Source of the DNA: Microbacterium sp. ET2
Lineage (GTDB): Bacteria > Actinomycetota > Actinomycetes > Actinomycetales > Microbacteriaceae
Direction: 5' to 3'
Length of the DNA: 64,000 nucleotides
NCBI RefSeq assembly: GCF_030347395.1
Contig: NZ_CP128170.1
Coordinates: 1,054,001-1,118,000, forward strand
In this document: positions 34,247 to 42,829 of the stretch, one piece after another
Position numbering within the stretch: the first letter of the stretch is position 1
Layout: each line of letters begins with the position of its first letter
Made by a program: the position numbers and the translations under genes
Notes under the pieces: model-generated
Seen by the model: only the letters and a program-made list of their open reading frames with translations
The model's database searches: none
What the model was told of the DNA's origin: nothing

Positions 34247-36054
34247 AAGCCGTCGAGCTCCTCGTCCGACACGAGCTGACGGATGGTCAGGGCGGCGCTG
34301 ACGAGTGCGAGGTGGCTGAGGGCCTGCGGGAGATTGCCCCAGAACGCACCGTCATCGGCGGAGATCATCTCGGCGTAGATGCCGACGTCGTTCGCGGCGC
34401 CCACGAGCGCATCCATCGCGGCGAGCGCTTCGTCGTGCCGGCCGACGCAGGCGAGCGCGCCGGCCCGCCAGAACGCCGAGGCGACGAATGTGTGCTCCTT
34501 GTCGGCCATCCCGGTGTACCGGTAGAGCAGTCCGTCGCCGGCGCCGAGCGCCGCGGTGAGCGCGTCGATCGTCGCCGACATCCTCTCGCCCCGGTCGAAA
34601 CCGCTCTCGGCGTGAAGGAGCACGGAGGTGTCGAGATCGGTCGAGCCCGGGTACATCACGTAACTGCCGGCATCGTCGGACCAGCCGAACTCGGCCACCC
34701 ACTGCCGGATGCGCTCGCGCTCGGCGAGCCATCGATCGGCGTTGCCGGGAATCGACCCGCGTTCGGCGAGCCAGGCGGCGTCGTTCAGCGCCTGCCAGCA
34801 TCCCATCTTCGACGAGACGTAGTGCCGGATCTCGGGGAGCTCCCACATGCCGGAGTCGGGGTTCCGCCACAGGTCGCAGGTGCGATCAGCCATGTCGGCG
34901 AGCATGCGTCCGGTCGCGACATCCAGGATGTTGCCGGCATCGACGTACGTCCGGCAGATCGCGAACAGATCTCCGTAGACCCCGAGCTGCAGCTGATCGC
35001 GGGCAGGGTTGCCCGAGACGACCGGGCCGATTCCCTTCCACCCGTCGACGTCGAACTCGTCGACACCTGACGTGATCTCGCCGCGGAGGGAGTAGAGGAC
35101 GTGCAGATCGGGGCCGTTCTCGCGGATGGTGCGCAACAGCCACGAGATCGCCGCGTGCGTCTCCTCCCGCAGGCCGAAGCGCACGAGGGCGTGCGCGGTG
35201 TACGCGAGGTCGCGCACCCACGCGAACCGGTAGTCCCAGTTCTTCCCGCCCCGCGGATTCTCCGGCAAAGACGTGGTCGCCGCGGCGGCGATCGCCCCCG
35301 TCGGCGAATACACGAGGAGCTTCAGCGCCAGGGCGCTGCGCTGCACGGCGTCCTGCCACGGACCCTCGTACGAGAACTCGCGCGACCACGCGCGCCAGCC
35401 GTCGATGGTGCGGTCGACGCTGCGGTCGACGTTCTGGGGCACGGGGAGGTGGAGGGGCTCGCCGTCGGTGGCGACGATGACGATGAGGTGGCGCGAATCG
35501 GCCGCCGTGGTGAAGCGGCCGCGCAGCACCGGCCCCGTCACCCCGTCGGGATCGGCGTTCTCGGGGCCGTGCTCACTGCCGACGACGGCGAGTGAGATGC
35601 CCCCGACGCGGAGCACTGCGGCGCCCTCGTGCTGCTCGATCCACGGCGCCGCCGTCTGCAGGCGCGAGCCGGGCTGCACCGCCCACTGGAACTCCACACT
35701 GCCCTCGACGCCCTCCACCCGGCGTGCCAGCTCGGCCCACGGCAGCCGCCCGGCGACGCCGGTCACCAGCGCATCGGTGACCCGAGCCCGCCCCGTCGGC
35801 GTCGTGAAGGTCGTCTGCAGCACGTTCGTCCGCGCGATGTAGCGGCGGCGAACGGCATACTCCCCGACCGGCTCGAGCTCGATGCAGCCGCCCGTGGCAT
35901 CGTCGAGGATCCGGGCGAAGACCGGTGGTGAGTCGAGGTTCGGCAGCGGCAGCCAGTCGATCTGCCCCCGGAGCCCGACGAGCGCGATCGTGCGGCCGTC
36001 GCCGATGGGCGCGTAATCGCGCAGGTCGCTGTGCGAGGGGGATGCGAGGGTCAC
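34243..36054 (-). CDS. Glycoside hydrolase family 15 (glucoamylase/trehalase type)
   Basis: Hydrolyses alpha-glucosidic bonds. In actinobacteria this subgroup includes GH15 trehalases as well as glucoamylase-like enzymes. The 603 residues show the N-terminal beta-domain (ALVGLRGQIDWLPLPNLDSPPVF) and an (alpha/alpha)6 barrel with GGKNWDYRFAWVRDLAYT, GWKGIGPVVSGNPA, SGMWELPEIRHYVSSKMGCW and FVASAFWRAGALA. GTG 36054 is used. There is no signal peptide, so the substrate is intracellular, for example trehalose or glycogen-derived sugars. It is divergent from the second stress-type SDR. Confidence 0.92.
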   Translation of the reverse strand: MTLASPSHSDLRDYAPIGDGRTIALVGLRGQIDWLPLPNLDSPPVFARILDDATGGCIELEPVGEYAVRRRYIARTNVLQTTFTTPTGRARVTDALVTGVAGRLPWAELARRVEGVEGSVEFQWAVQPGSRLQTAAPWIEQHEGAAVLRVGGISLAVVGSEHGPENADPDGVTGPVLRGRFTTAADSRHLIVIVATDGEPLHLPVPQNVDRSVDRTIDGWRAWSREFSYEGPWQDAVQRSALALKLLVYSPTGAIAAAATTSLPENPRGGKNWDYRFAWVRDLAYTAHALVRFGLREETHAAISWLLRTIRENGPDLHVLYSLRGEITSGVDEFDVDGWKGIGPVVSGNPARDQLQLGVYGDLFAICRTYVDAGNILDVATGRMLADMADRTCDLWRNPDSGMWELPEIRHYVSSKMGCWQALNDAAWLAERGSIPGNADRWLAERERIRQWVAEFGWSDDAGSYVMYPGSTDLDTSVLLHAESGFDRGERMSATIDALTAALGAGDGLLYRYTGMADKEHTFVASAFWRAGALACVGRHDEALAAMDALVGAANDVGIYAEMISADDGAFWGNLPQALSHLALVSAALTIRQLVSDEELDGF

Positions 36055-36090
36055 GCGTTCAGGCTACGAAGGGTCGAGTCACCCGGCGCA

Positions 36091-36117
36091 GGGTTGCGCC
36101 CGGGGGCGACGAGGGGT
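36091..36117. promoter_or_regulatory. GC-rich element upstream of GH15, like the one before the GT2 gene
   Basis: GGGTTGCGCCCGGGGGCGAC followed by GAGGGGT resembles 5438-5462. On the minus strand both read ACCCCTCG...GCAACCC, and both begin exactly 63 nt before the start codon. It lies in the divergent region between GH15 and the SDR gene, so it could act on either. Confidence 0.35.
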
Positions 36118-36142
36118 AGCGCTGTATCGCGGTCTCGGCCCG

Positions 36143-36184
36143 CGCGCAAGCCCGGGCCCCGGCATCCGTCCCCCCGCCTAGCGT
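36143..36184 (+). promoter_or_regulatory. Candidate promoter of the second SDR gene
   Basis: CGCGCAAGCCC (36143-36153) and CCTAGCGT (36177-36184) repeat the arrangement found before the paralogous SDR gene at 30407. The ATG follows at 36192. The shared elements suggest common control of the two SDR genes, probably by a stress sigma factor. Confidence 0.4.
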
Positions 36185-36191
36185 GGCGGGC

Positions 36192-37082
36192 ATGGCGAAC
36201 ATGTACACCCCTCAGGACCCCACGACCCAGTTCCCCCGCCCGCCCTTCCCGCCGCAGCAGCAGAGCGCGCCCGGCGACATCCACAAGATGGACCCCGCGC
36301 CCGACCACGGTGAGACGACCTACGTCGGCCTCGGGCGCCTGCCCGGCCGGAGGGCCCTCGTGACCGGAGCCGACTCGGGCATCGGGCGCGCCGTCGCGAT
36401 CGCCTTCGCCCGCGAGGGCGCCGACGTCGCCCTCAGCTACCTCGCTGAGGAGCAGGCGCAGGCCGAGGAGGTCGCCGCCCTCGTCGAGAAGGAGGGCCGG
36501 GTCGCCGTACTCCTGCCGGGTGACCTCCAGGAGGAGAAGACCAACATCGAGGTCGTCGAGAAGGCCGTCGAGGGCCTCGGCGGACTCGACATCCTGGTGA
36601 TCAACGCCGGCACCATGCCGACGGTCGACAGCATCGACGACTTCGAGACCAAGACGCTCGACCACGTCGTGAAGGCCAACATCTACCCCCTGTTCTGGCT
36701 CACCAAGGCCGCGTCGCCTCACCTCGAGCCCGGCGCGTCGATCATCACGACCTCGAGTGTTCAGGGCTTCCAGCCCTCACCCTCGCTCGCCGAGTACGCG
36801 GTGTCGAAGGCCGGCATCGCGAACTGGACCCGCGCCCTGTCCCAGCAGCTGATCGAGCGCGGCATCCGGGTGAACGGCGTCGCGCCCGGACCCATCTGGA
36901 CGCCGCTGCAGCCGGCCTTCGTGCCGAACGAGAAGATCGAGGAGTTCGGGTCCCAGACCCCGATGGGTCGGGCCGGACAGCCGGTCGAGCTCGCCCCGGC
37001 GTTCGTCTTCCTCGCCTCGCAGGAGTCCAGCTACGTCGTCGGCGAGACCATCGCCGTCACGGGCGGGATGCCGGTGCACTGA
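36192..37082 (+). CDS. SDR-family oxidoreductase, YghA/general-stress type (paralogue)
   Basis: NAD(P)-dependent short-chain dehydrogenase, 296 residues, with the same N-terminal tail (YTPQDPTTQFPRPPFP), cofactor motif VTGADSGIGRAV, INAGTM in place of NNAG, catalytic Ser in TTSSVQGFQ and YAVSK. The usual NNAG asparagine is replaced by Ile-Asn, a mild deviation. ATG 36192 is preceded by GGCGGG. Its end overlaps the convergent histidine kinase gene by 26 nt, so the two transcripts are antisense to each other there. Confidence 0.93.
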   Translation: MANMYTPQDPTTQFPRPPFPPQQQSAPGDIHKMDPAPDHGETTYVGLGRLPGRRALVTGADSGIGRAVAIAFAREGADVALSYLAEEQAQAEEVAALVEKEGRVAVLLPGDLQEEKTNIEVVEKAVEGLGGLDILVINAGTMPTVDSIDDFETKTLDHVVKANIYPLFWLTKAASPHLEPGASIITTSSVQGFQPSPSLAEYAVSKAGIANWTRALSQQLIERGIRVNGVAPGPIWTPLQPAFVPNEKIEEFGSQTPMGRAGQPVELAPAFVFLASQESSYVVGETIAVTGGMPVH

Positions 37083-38232
37083 CCGCGCTGAGGGGGGCGG
37101 CGACCGGGAGAGCGATGACGAACTCGGCGCCGCCACCCCCGGTGTCTTCCAGATCCACGTGACCGCCGTGGGCCTGGACGACGCCCCGGGCGATGGCCAG
37201 ACCCAGTCCGGCGCCGCCGCCGACATCGAGCGCGTGCGGCGACCGCGCCGCCGTTCCCCGCCAGCCGGCGTCGAAGAGGTGATCCCGGTCCGCATCGGGG
37301 ATCCCCGGACCGTCGTCGACGACGATCACCCTCGCCCACTCGTCGTCGACGGTGACCCGTACGCGGACATGCCCTCCGTCAGGAGCGTGCTGGAGAGCGT
37401 TCGCGACGAGATTGGCGATCGCGCGCCCGAGCTGAAGCGGGTCGGCATCGATCGTCGCGTCGGCATCGACCTCGACGGAGAGGTCTATCTCCGCGGCGTC
37501 CGCCACGGCGCGAAGGTCAGCGGCCACGTCGCTGGCCAGGTCACCGAGGGATGTCGGCTGAAGACGGAGCGCAAGGGTGCCCGCGTCGATGCGGGAGATG
37601 GCGAAGAGATCGTCGACGAGTCTGTTCACGCGGTCGACCTGTGCGGCGATCTGGTCGAGGTAGCGGTCGGGATCCGGCGCGAGTCCATCCTGCAGCGCCT
37701 CCGCCTGGGCACGGATGCCGGCGAGGGGGACGCGGAGATCGTGGGCGATGCGCACCACCAGATCCGATCTCGCGGCCTCCTGACGCTCGACCTCCTCCCG
37801 AGCGTCGCGGAGACGGGCGTCCGAATCCGCCATCTCTCGCAGAACGGTGCGGAACTCTCCGACCGGAAGCGTGGATGCGGCGGAAGGCGACACCGCGACG
37901 CCCGCTCCGAGGTCGCGGGCTGCGTCGCCCAGCACCCGAGCCGCCCGGCTGATCCGCGCCCCCAGCAGCACCGCCACCGCGATCGCAACGATCCCGCTCG
38001 TGACGGCGATGGCGAGTGCGAGCTGCACATCGGTGTCGGAGAGATACATCGCCTGGGCCGCGACCAGCACCCCACCGACGACGGCGGCGACGGCGGCGAC
38101 GACGACCGTCACCAGATGGATGATGATCCGCGCGCCCGCGATGAGCCGGAGAAGTGTCCAGGCCACCAGGCCGACCACGGCGGCGATTCCGGCCGAGTAC
38201 GCCACGACGAACAGCAGGTCCAGCGTCGTCAT
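37057..38232 (-). CDS. Sensor histidine kinase
   Basis: Membrane sensor of the two-component system, 391 residues. Three hydrophobic segments lie at about 5-28, 36-59 and 71-92, with almost no extracytoplasmic loop, so the signal is probably read within the membrane. A HAMP-like linker leads to the phospho-acceptor His164 (RIAHDLRVPL), the N box (NLVANALQHAP), DDGPGIPD and GAGLGLAIARG. ATG 38232 overlaps the regulator's stop (ATGA). It follows redox genes in the same operon, suggesting a thiol or oxidant signal. Confidence 0.92.
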   Translation of the reverse strand: MTTLDLLFVVAYSAGIAAVVGLVAWTLLRLIAGARIIIHLVTVVVAAVAAVVGGVLVAAQAMYLSDTDVQLALAIAVTSGIVAIAVAVLLGARISRAARVLGDAARDLGAGVAVSPSAASTLPVGEFRTVLREMADSDARLRDAREEVERQEAARSDLVVRIAHDLRVPLAGIRAQAEALQDGLAPDPDRYLDQIAAQVDRVNRLVDDLFAISRIDAGTLALRLQPTSLGDLASDVAADLRAVADAAEIDLSVEVDADATIDADPLQLGRAIANLVANALQHAPDGGHVRVRVTVDDEWARVIVVDDGPGIPDADRDHLFDAGWRGTAARSPHALDVGGGAGLGLAIARGVVQAHGGHVDLEDTGGGGAEFVIALPVAAPLSAVSAPASRP

Positions 38233-39029
38233 CGCATCTCCGCTCCCCCGGCGCCGGGTGGTCCCTCGTCCGGTGCCGAGGAGTCGTGCAGGTCGAACCG
38301 GTACCCGAAACCCCAGACCGTCACGAGCATCGTCGGGTCCGCGGCATCCGATTCGATCTTCTCGCGCAATCGGCGCACGTGCACCGTCACCGTCGAGGGA
38401 TCACCGTGCGACCAGCCCCAGACCGCCTCGAGCAGGTCTTCCCGCGAGAACACCCGCCCGGGGCGCCGGGCGAGGAAGAGCAGCAGGTCGTACTCCCGCG
38501 CTGTGAGAAGCACCTCCTCGCGCTCACGGACGACCGTGCGGGCGGCGGTGTCGATTCGGAGCGGGCCGCGGGTGAGGACCGCCTCGTCGGACGCGCGCGG
38601 CGAGCGTTCGACCGCGAGAGCTCGCCGGAGGACTGTGCGGACGCGGAGGGTGAGTTCGCGAGGCGAGAAGGGCTTCGCCAGGTAGTCGTCGACGCCGGCC
38701 TCCAGGCCCTCGATGCGATCGTCCTCGGCGTTGAGCGCGGTCAGCATGATGACGGGGACATCCGGGCGGTCGGCGCGCACCCGACGGCACAGTTCGAGCC
38801 CGTCGACGCCGGGGAGCATCCGGTCGAGCACGAGGAGGTCGGGGAGAAGCGCCGCCGCGCGATCCAGTGCCGAGAACGCGTCCGGTGCGGTGTGGACGAC
38901 GAACCCGGCGCGCTCGAGGTAGGCGCGGCTCACCTCCAGCACCGTGGGGTCGTCGTCGACCAGCAGCACGCTGCGACCGACGAGCAGAGCGTCGGTCGCG
39001 TCGGGGAACGGCGACGGATCAGCCGGCAC
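38229..39029 (-). CDS. OmpR/PhoB-family response regulator
   Basis: DNA-binding partner of the following kinase, 266 residues. The receiver domain has VLLVDDD, phospho-acceptor Asp69 (LLVLDRMLPG) and Lys in DDYLAKPFS. The winged-helix domain has TAREYDLLLFLARRPGRVFSREDLLE... and TVTVHVRRLREKIE. GTG 39029 has GAGGAG about 8 nt upstream and overlaps the CcdA gene by 11 nt. A longer reading to 39074 would sit further inside CcdA and lacks such a site. Targets are unknown. Confidence 0.92.
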   Translation of the reverse strand: MPADPSPFPDATDALLVGRSVLLVDDDPTVLEVSRAYLERAGFVVHTAPDAFSALDRAAALLPDLLVLDRMLPGVDGLELCRRVRADRPDVPVIMLTALNAEDDRIEGLEAGVDDYLAKPFSPRELTLRVRTVLRRALAVERSPRASDEAVLTRGPLRIDTAARTVVREREEVLLTAREYDLLLFLARRPGRVFSREDLLEAVWGWSHGDPSTVTVHVRRLREKIESDAADPTMLVTVWGFGYRFDLHDSSAPDEGPPGAGGAEMR

Positions 39030-39759
39030 CGATCCACTCCTCGAACTGGGCGATGGGGTCGTAGAGGCCGGCATCGAGGATCCACGTCTGCAGCTGCTTG
39101 TCGAATCCGGTGATCACCGCGATGCCGACGAGGATGAAGACCGCGCCGATCGTGCGGCGGAACCAGCCGTCGGGCTTGGCCATCCATCCCAACCGCTGCA
39201 CGACGCGGCGCCCGAGGAGCGCGATGAGCAGCAGCATGCCGGCGAGGCCGAGCGCGTACGCGACGACGTAGGTCACCCCCTCGGCGAACGAGACCGGCAG
39301 CACGGCAGCCACGATCAGTGCGTAGGTGGGGCTGCAACTGGAGAAGACAGGGCCGAGCGCGGCGCCGGTGAGGATGTCACCGGAGAAGCTCTGCCGCTGG
39401 ACGGAATGGTCCAGCGCGGTGTTCGTACGGGCCTGCAGGTTGAGGCGCGTCGAGATCCGGTCCCAGATCGCGGGGAAGAGCAGGTCGAGGCCGAGAAGGA
39501 TGACGATCGCACCCGAGATGACCTGCCACACCTGCGGCGGGATGCCCAGAAGCGCAGTCGTGGCCTTCAGAGCCAGCGTGAAGGCCACGACGCTGACGGC
39601 CAACGACCCCGCGATGACGTACGGCCGCCAGCGGGCACGCCGGGCGTCTCCGCCCCGCACGATCGACCCCCCGACGATGACCGGAAGGAGCGGCAGCACA
39701 CAGGGTGCGGCCACCGTGAGGATTCCCGCGGCGAGGGCTCCGAGGAGCGAAGCGGTCAT
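39019..39759 (-). CDS. ccdA: CcdA/DsbD-family thiol electron transporter
   Basis: Moves electrons from cytoplasmic thioredoxin across the membrane to extracytoplasmic thiol proteins. The 246-residue, six-segment protein has the two conserved cysteines, Cys20 in AAPCVLPLLP and Cys142 in GPVFSSCSPTYAL. ATG 39759 follows the thioredoxin-like lipoprotein gene by 10 nt. The lipoprotein is the expected electron acceptor. It could support cytochrome c maturation or oxidative-protein repair; no cytochrome maturation genes are visible here. Confidence 0.92.
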   Translation of the reverse strand: MTASLLGALAAGILTVAAPCVLPLLPVIVGGSIVRGGDARRARWRPYVIAGSLAVSVVAFTLALKATTALLGIPPQVWQVISGAIVILLGLDLLFPAIWDRISTRLNLQARTNTALDHSVQRQSFSGDILTGAALGPVFSSCSPTYALIVAAVLPVSFAEGVTYVVAYALGLAGMLLLIALLGRRVVQRLGWMAKPDGWFRRTIGAVFILVGIAVITGFDKQLQTWILDAGLYDPIAQFEEWIGAG

Positions 39760-39769
39760 GTCATGCAGC

Positions 39770-40285
39770 TCAGGGAATGGCGGCGATGAGGGAGTCCACC
39801 GACGGATCGTCGTAGAGGACGCTCGAGGAGACGGCGTCGCCGGCGTCGTCGACGAACACCACCGTGGTCTGCAGTGTCACTCCGTACTTCTGGCGGAGAT
39901 CGGTGCGGCCGTCGTAGTCGACCTTGAAAACGGTGAGGCCGTCGGGAGCACCCGCGGCGCGGAGGTCCTCGTCGAGGGCGCGGCACTGCGGGCACCACGA
40001 CGCGTGGAAGAACAGCGCCTTCGGGCCGGGAGTGGACTCGATCACGCCGTCCGTGTAGTCGAGGTATGCCCCCTCCGGGGCAGCCGCCGGCTCCGAGGGC
40101 TCCGGCTCCGACGACTCATCCGCTGCGGTGGTCATCGGGTCGGGGCTCGGTGAGCTCTCCGCCGTCATGGCGGGCGTATCGGTCGGCGACGGCACTGCCG
40201 CCTCCTCCGTCCCCGCGCAGCCGGCCAGTGTCAGACCGCCCGCGATCAGGAGCGCCGCCGCTCCGGTGATGTGTGTTCTCCTCAT
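39770..40285 (-). CDS. Thioredoxin-like lipoprotein
   Basis: An extracytoplasmic thiol-disulfide protein of 171 residues. The signal peptide ends in the lipobox LTLAGC with Cys23 as lipid anchor. A Pro/Ser/Glu-rich linker (27-75) leads to a thioredoxin fold with ASWCPQCRALDEDL, active-site cysteines 98 and 101. The CPQC motif and missing N-terminal beta strand make it unlike ordinary thioredoxin. ATG 40285. It opens an operon with CcdA and a two-component system, so CcdA probably keeps it reduced. Confidence 0.92.
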   Translation of the reverse strand: MRRTHITGAAALLIAGGLTLAGCAGTEEAAVPSPTDTPAMTAESSPSPDPMTTAADESSEPEPSEPAAAPEGAYLDYTDGVIESTPGPKALFFHASWCPQCRALDEDLRAAGAPDGLTVFKVDYDGRTDLRQKYGVTLQTTVVFVDDAGDAVSSSVLYDDPSVDSLIAAIP

Positions 40286-40404
40286 GATCCACCCGTTCCA
40301 GCGGACCTTTCTCCGCCTGCGCTCTCACGGTAGCCAGCGCGGTCTCCTCGGCGGAGGGGAAAGTCCTTACGGTTTCGTGACGGACGACGCTGTACGGTCG
40401 GGAC

Positions 40405-41154
40405 ATGCTCGACGCCGACGTCCACCGCGCAGCCTTCGACCGGGTGAGCGCGGCGTTCTCGACCGAGATCGACCGGCACGACCCTCAGGATGCGATCGCC
40501 TGGGCGAGCTGGCCGACGGTCGCCGCGCTGACGGCGCATCTGGGTGGCATCCACCTCTGGGCCGGGGAGATCGTCCGACGCGGCGGACGGGTGGATCGGG
40601 CATCTCTGCCCCCGGCACCGGTGAACTCCGATCGCGAGTGGTACGACTCATGTCGCGAGAAGCTGCGTGAGACGTGGGCGGCATCGACCCCCGACACGGC
40701 GTGCTGGGTGATCGGCGATCGTCCGGACGGGACCGCCCGGTTCTGGATGCGCCGGATGGTGTACGAAACCACCAAGCACCTGATCGATCTGCGTGCCGCA
40801 GGCGGCGACCGCTGGACCGTCGCCCCGGAATTGTCCGCCGCGGAGTACGCCGACGGGATCGACGAGCTCTTCGAGGTCTTCCTGGCTCGAAGCCGTGCGA
40901 CCCTCGATCCGCTGCCCGCGCCCCTTCACCTCGACGCCACCGACATCGATCGACGGTGGACGCTCACCCCCGACTGGCAGGTTCACGCAGACGAGACCGG
41001 CGACGAAGGGACGGTGATCAGCGCCTCCGCAGGCGAGCTGGCGCTGTTCGTCTGGGAACGCGGCGATCCGCTGGACCAGCGCGATCGATACGCGATCGCC
41101 GGCGAGTCCGCGGTGGTGCGGGCATACGCTGCGTCTCCTGTCCACCCGGGGTGA
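40405..41154 (+). CDS. Maleylpyruvate isomerase-family mycothiol-dependent enzyme
   Basis: Belongs to the DinB-like metal-dependent family that uses mycothiol, the actinobacterial thiol. The 249 residues show an N-terminal four-helix bundle with WPTVAALTAHLGGIHLWAGEIVR (first metal-site His) and RRMVYETTKHLIDLRA (second region), then the C-terminal domain. The metal-ligand pattern H..., E...H is plausible (HLGGIH, ETTKH). ATG 40405. The gene stands alone and converges on an aldo/keto reductase. The reaction could be isomerisation or thiol transfer; substrate unknown. Confidence 0.88.
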   Translation: MLDADVHRAAFDRVSAAFSTEIDRHDPQDAIAWASWPTVAALTAHLGGIHLWAGEIVRRGGRVDRASLPPAPVNSDREWYDSCREKLRETWAASTPDTACWVIGDRPDGTARFWMRRMVYETTKHLIDLRAAGGDRWTVAPELSAAEYADGIDELFEVFLARSRATLDPLPAPLHLDATDIDRRWTLTPDWQVHADETGDEGTVISASAGELALFVWERGDPLDQRDRYAIAGESAVVRAYAASPVHPG

Positions 41155-41175
41155 GTGAGCCGGTCCGGCGCGGAG

Positions 41176-42042
41176 TCAGTTGCGATCGTCCGGATCGACA
41201 CCGGTGCGCTCACCGGTCTCGAGATCGGCGATCGCCCGATGGTCCGCAGAGGTCAGCGAGAATCCGAACAGGTCGAGGTTCTCCCGGATCCGCTCCGGGT
41301 GCACGGACTTCGGGATGACGGCGATGTCGTTCTCCAGATGCCAGCGAAGCACGACCTGCGCGGGCGTGACGCCGTGCGCCCGGGCGATCCTCGCCAGCGC
41401 CGGTTCGTCGAGCAGGCGGCCTCGGGCCAAGGGCGACCACGCCTGCGTGATGATGCCGAGGTTGGCGTCGTACGCACGCACGCGGTGCTGGGGGAAGCGC
41501 GGATGCAGCTCGACCTGGTGCACGGCAGGGATCACGCCGGTCTCGGCGACGATCCGGTCCAGGTGCTCGGGATGGAAGTTGCACACCCCGATCGAGCGGG
41601 CACGACCCTCCTCGCGGAGACGGATCAGCGCGCGCCACGCATCCACGTACCGGTCGCGCAGCGGCGCGGGCCAGTGAATGAGATAAAGGTCGACGTAGTC
41701 GGTGCCGAGCTTGCCGAGACTGTCCTCGAACGCACGGAGCGTGGAGTCGTAACCGTTGTCCTCGAAACGCACCTTCGTCGCGACGAACACGTCGGCCCGG
41801 GGTACGCCGCTCCTGGCGAGCGCCGTCCCGACACCCGCCTCGTTGCCGTACATCGCGGCGGTGTCGATGCCGCGGTACCCCGCTTCGAGGGCGACGTCGA
41901 CGGCGGCGGCCGCCTCGTCATCGGTCATCTTGTAGACGCCCAGGCCGACCCGCGGCATCCGGTGTCCGTCGTTCAGCGGAACGCGGTGGCCCTCGCCACC
42001 TTCGTGGCTGACCGGCGGATCGACGGCGTGTGACGCGGACAC
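41176..42042 (-). CDS. Aldo/keto reductase, 2,5-diketo-gluconate reductase type
   Basis: NADPH-dependent carbonyl reductase, 288 residues. Tetrad residues appear as Asp and Tyr in YRGIDTAAMYGNEAGVG, Lys in VATKVRFEDNG and His in DLYLIHWPAPL. The C-terminal cofactor loop is AVIPKSVHPERIRENLDLF, typical of DkgA-type enzymes. GTG 42042 is used; an ATG slightly upstream is out of frame. It differs in subfamily from the aldo/keto reductase at 5529-6422. Substrate is unknown. Confidence 0.93.
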   Translation of the reverse strand: MSASHAVDPPVSHEGGEGHRVPLNDGHRMPRVGLGVYKMTDDEAAAAVDVALEAGYRGIDTAAMYGNEAGVGTALARSGVPRADVFVATKVRFEDNGYDSTLRAFEDSLGKLGTDYVDLYLIHWPAPLRDRYVDAWRALIRLREEGRARSIGVCNFHPEHLDRIVAETGVIPAVHQVELHPRFPQHRVRAYDANLGIITQAWSPLARGRLLDEPALARIARAHGVTPAQVVLRWHLENDIAVIPKSVHPERIRENLDLFGFSLTSADHRAIADLETGERTGVDPDDRN

Positions 42043-42202
42043 AGGCTCATGCTAGCCACCCCGAGGCGCCCGGTCGCGGCGTCGCGGCGCCTCCGAGCTT
42101 TCGACTGGGCAAGAAATGTCGTCTACGGGTCCACACAACCGCAGAAATCGACGGGTCGCGGCGAGAGCCGTCGCCCCGGTCGCGCTCGGCAGATGAACGA
42201 CC

Positions 42203-42763
42203 TCACGGCTGACGCGGCGCAAGGGTGTGCATCCGCTCGCCGGCGGCGCTGAAGATGCTGAGGACCTCTGCGGGGCCCTCGGCGGTCGCGCTGATGCTGT
42301 GCGGCAGTTGTGTGTCGAACTCGGCAGCCTCGCCCTGTTCGATGATGTGCTCGTGGCCGTCGAGGCTCAGTCGGATCCTGCCGCTGAGGACGAAGAGCCA
42401 CTCATACCCGTCGTGAACGCGCCCCTCGGGCGCCGTCTCGACCGCGGGGTAGGTGATCTTGTAGGCCTGAACGGGCGATCGGTCGAGGGTGAGCGGGGCG
42501 ATGATCAGGCCATCACGTCGCTCCACAGCCCGACGGACCCGCGGATCTCCCGCCGCGTCGGGAAGCAGATCGTCGATCCGGATGCCGAGCTGCTGCGTCA
42601 GCGGAAGGAGCAGCGCGAGGCTCGGCTGCCGCTTGCCGGATTCTAGGCGTGACAGCGTGCTCGTGGACATCCCGGACCGACCCGCGAGCTCGTCGAGCGT
42701 GAGTCCGCGATCGCGCCGAGCAGCGCGCAACCGCGGACCAACCTGCGTCAAAGCCGTGCTCAT
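42203..42763 (-). CDS. XRE-family regulator with cupin sensor domain
   Basis: A 186-residue regulator. The N-terminal helix-turn-helix (GPRLRAARRDRGLTLDELAG, then SMSTSTLSRLESGKRQPS) is about residues 8-64, and the C-terminal cupin barrel (DGYEWLFVLSGRIRLSLDGHE to FDTQLPHSISA) is about 105-175. Metal-ligand histidines are partly present. It is divergent from the oxidoreductase-methyltransferase gene, and two dyads lie between them, so it probably regulates that gene and itself. The small-molecule signal is unknown. Confidence 0.92.
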   Translation of the reverse strand: MSTALTQVGPRLRAARRDRGLTLDELAGRSGMSTSTLSRLESGKRQPSLALLLPLTQQLGIRIDDLLPDAAGDPRVRRAVERRDGLIIAPLTLDRSPVQAYKITYPAVETAPEGRVHDGYEWLFVLSGRIRLSLDGHEHIIEQGEAAEFDTQLPHSISATAEGPAEVLSIFSAAGERMHTLAPRQP

Positions 42764-42765
42764 AG

Positions 42766-42797
42766 GGCAATTTTGCCATTACAGCAAAGAAGTTTGC
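42766..42797. promoter_or_regulatory. Two adjacent operator dyads
   Basis: GGCAA-TT-TTGCC at 42766-42777 and GCAAA-GAAG-TTTGC at 42784-42797 are perfect short inverted repeats sharing the half-site GCAA(A). They begin 3 nt from the XRE regulator's start codon and end 33 nt before the ATG at 42830. Their half-sites suggest one protein, most likely the XRE-cupin regulator, binding twice. Confidence 0.6.
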
Positions 42798-42829
42798 GCG
42801 CCGGCATCCCGAAGCGTGTAGTTGACGAC

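Noticed and set aside
34141..35070. A plus-strand open frame after the GMC gene
   Set aside because: It is antisense to the GH15 gene, whose barrel motifs are continuous on the minus strand.
39030..39074. Earlier start of the response regulator at 39074
   Set aside because: It would lie deep in the CcdA gene and has no ribosome binding site; GTG 39029 has GAGGAG and leads straight to the receiver domain.
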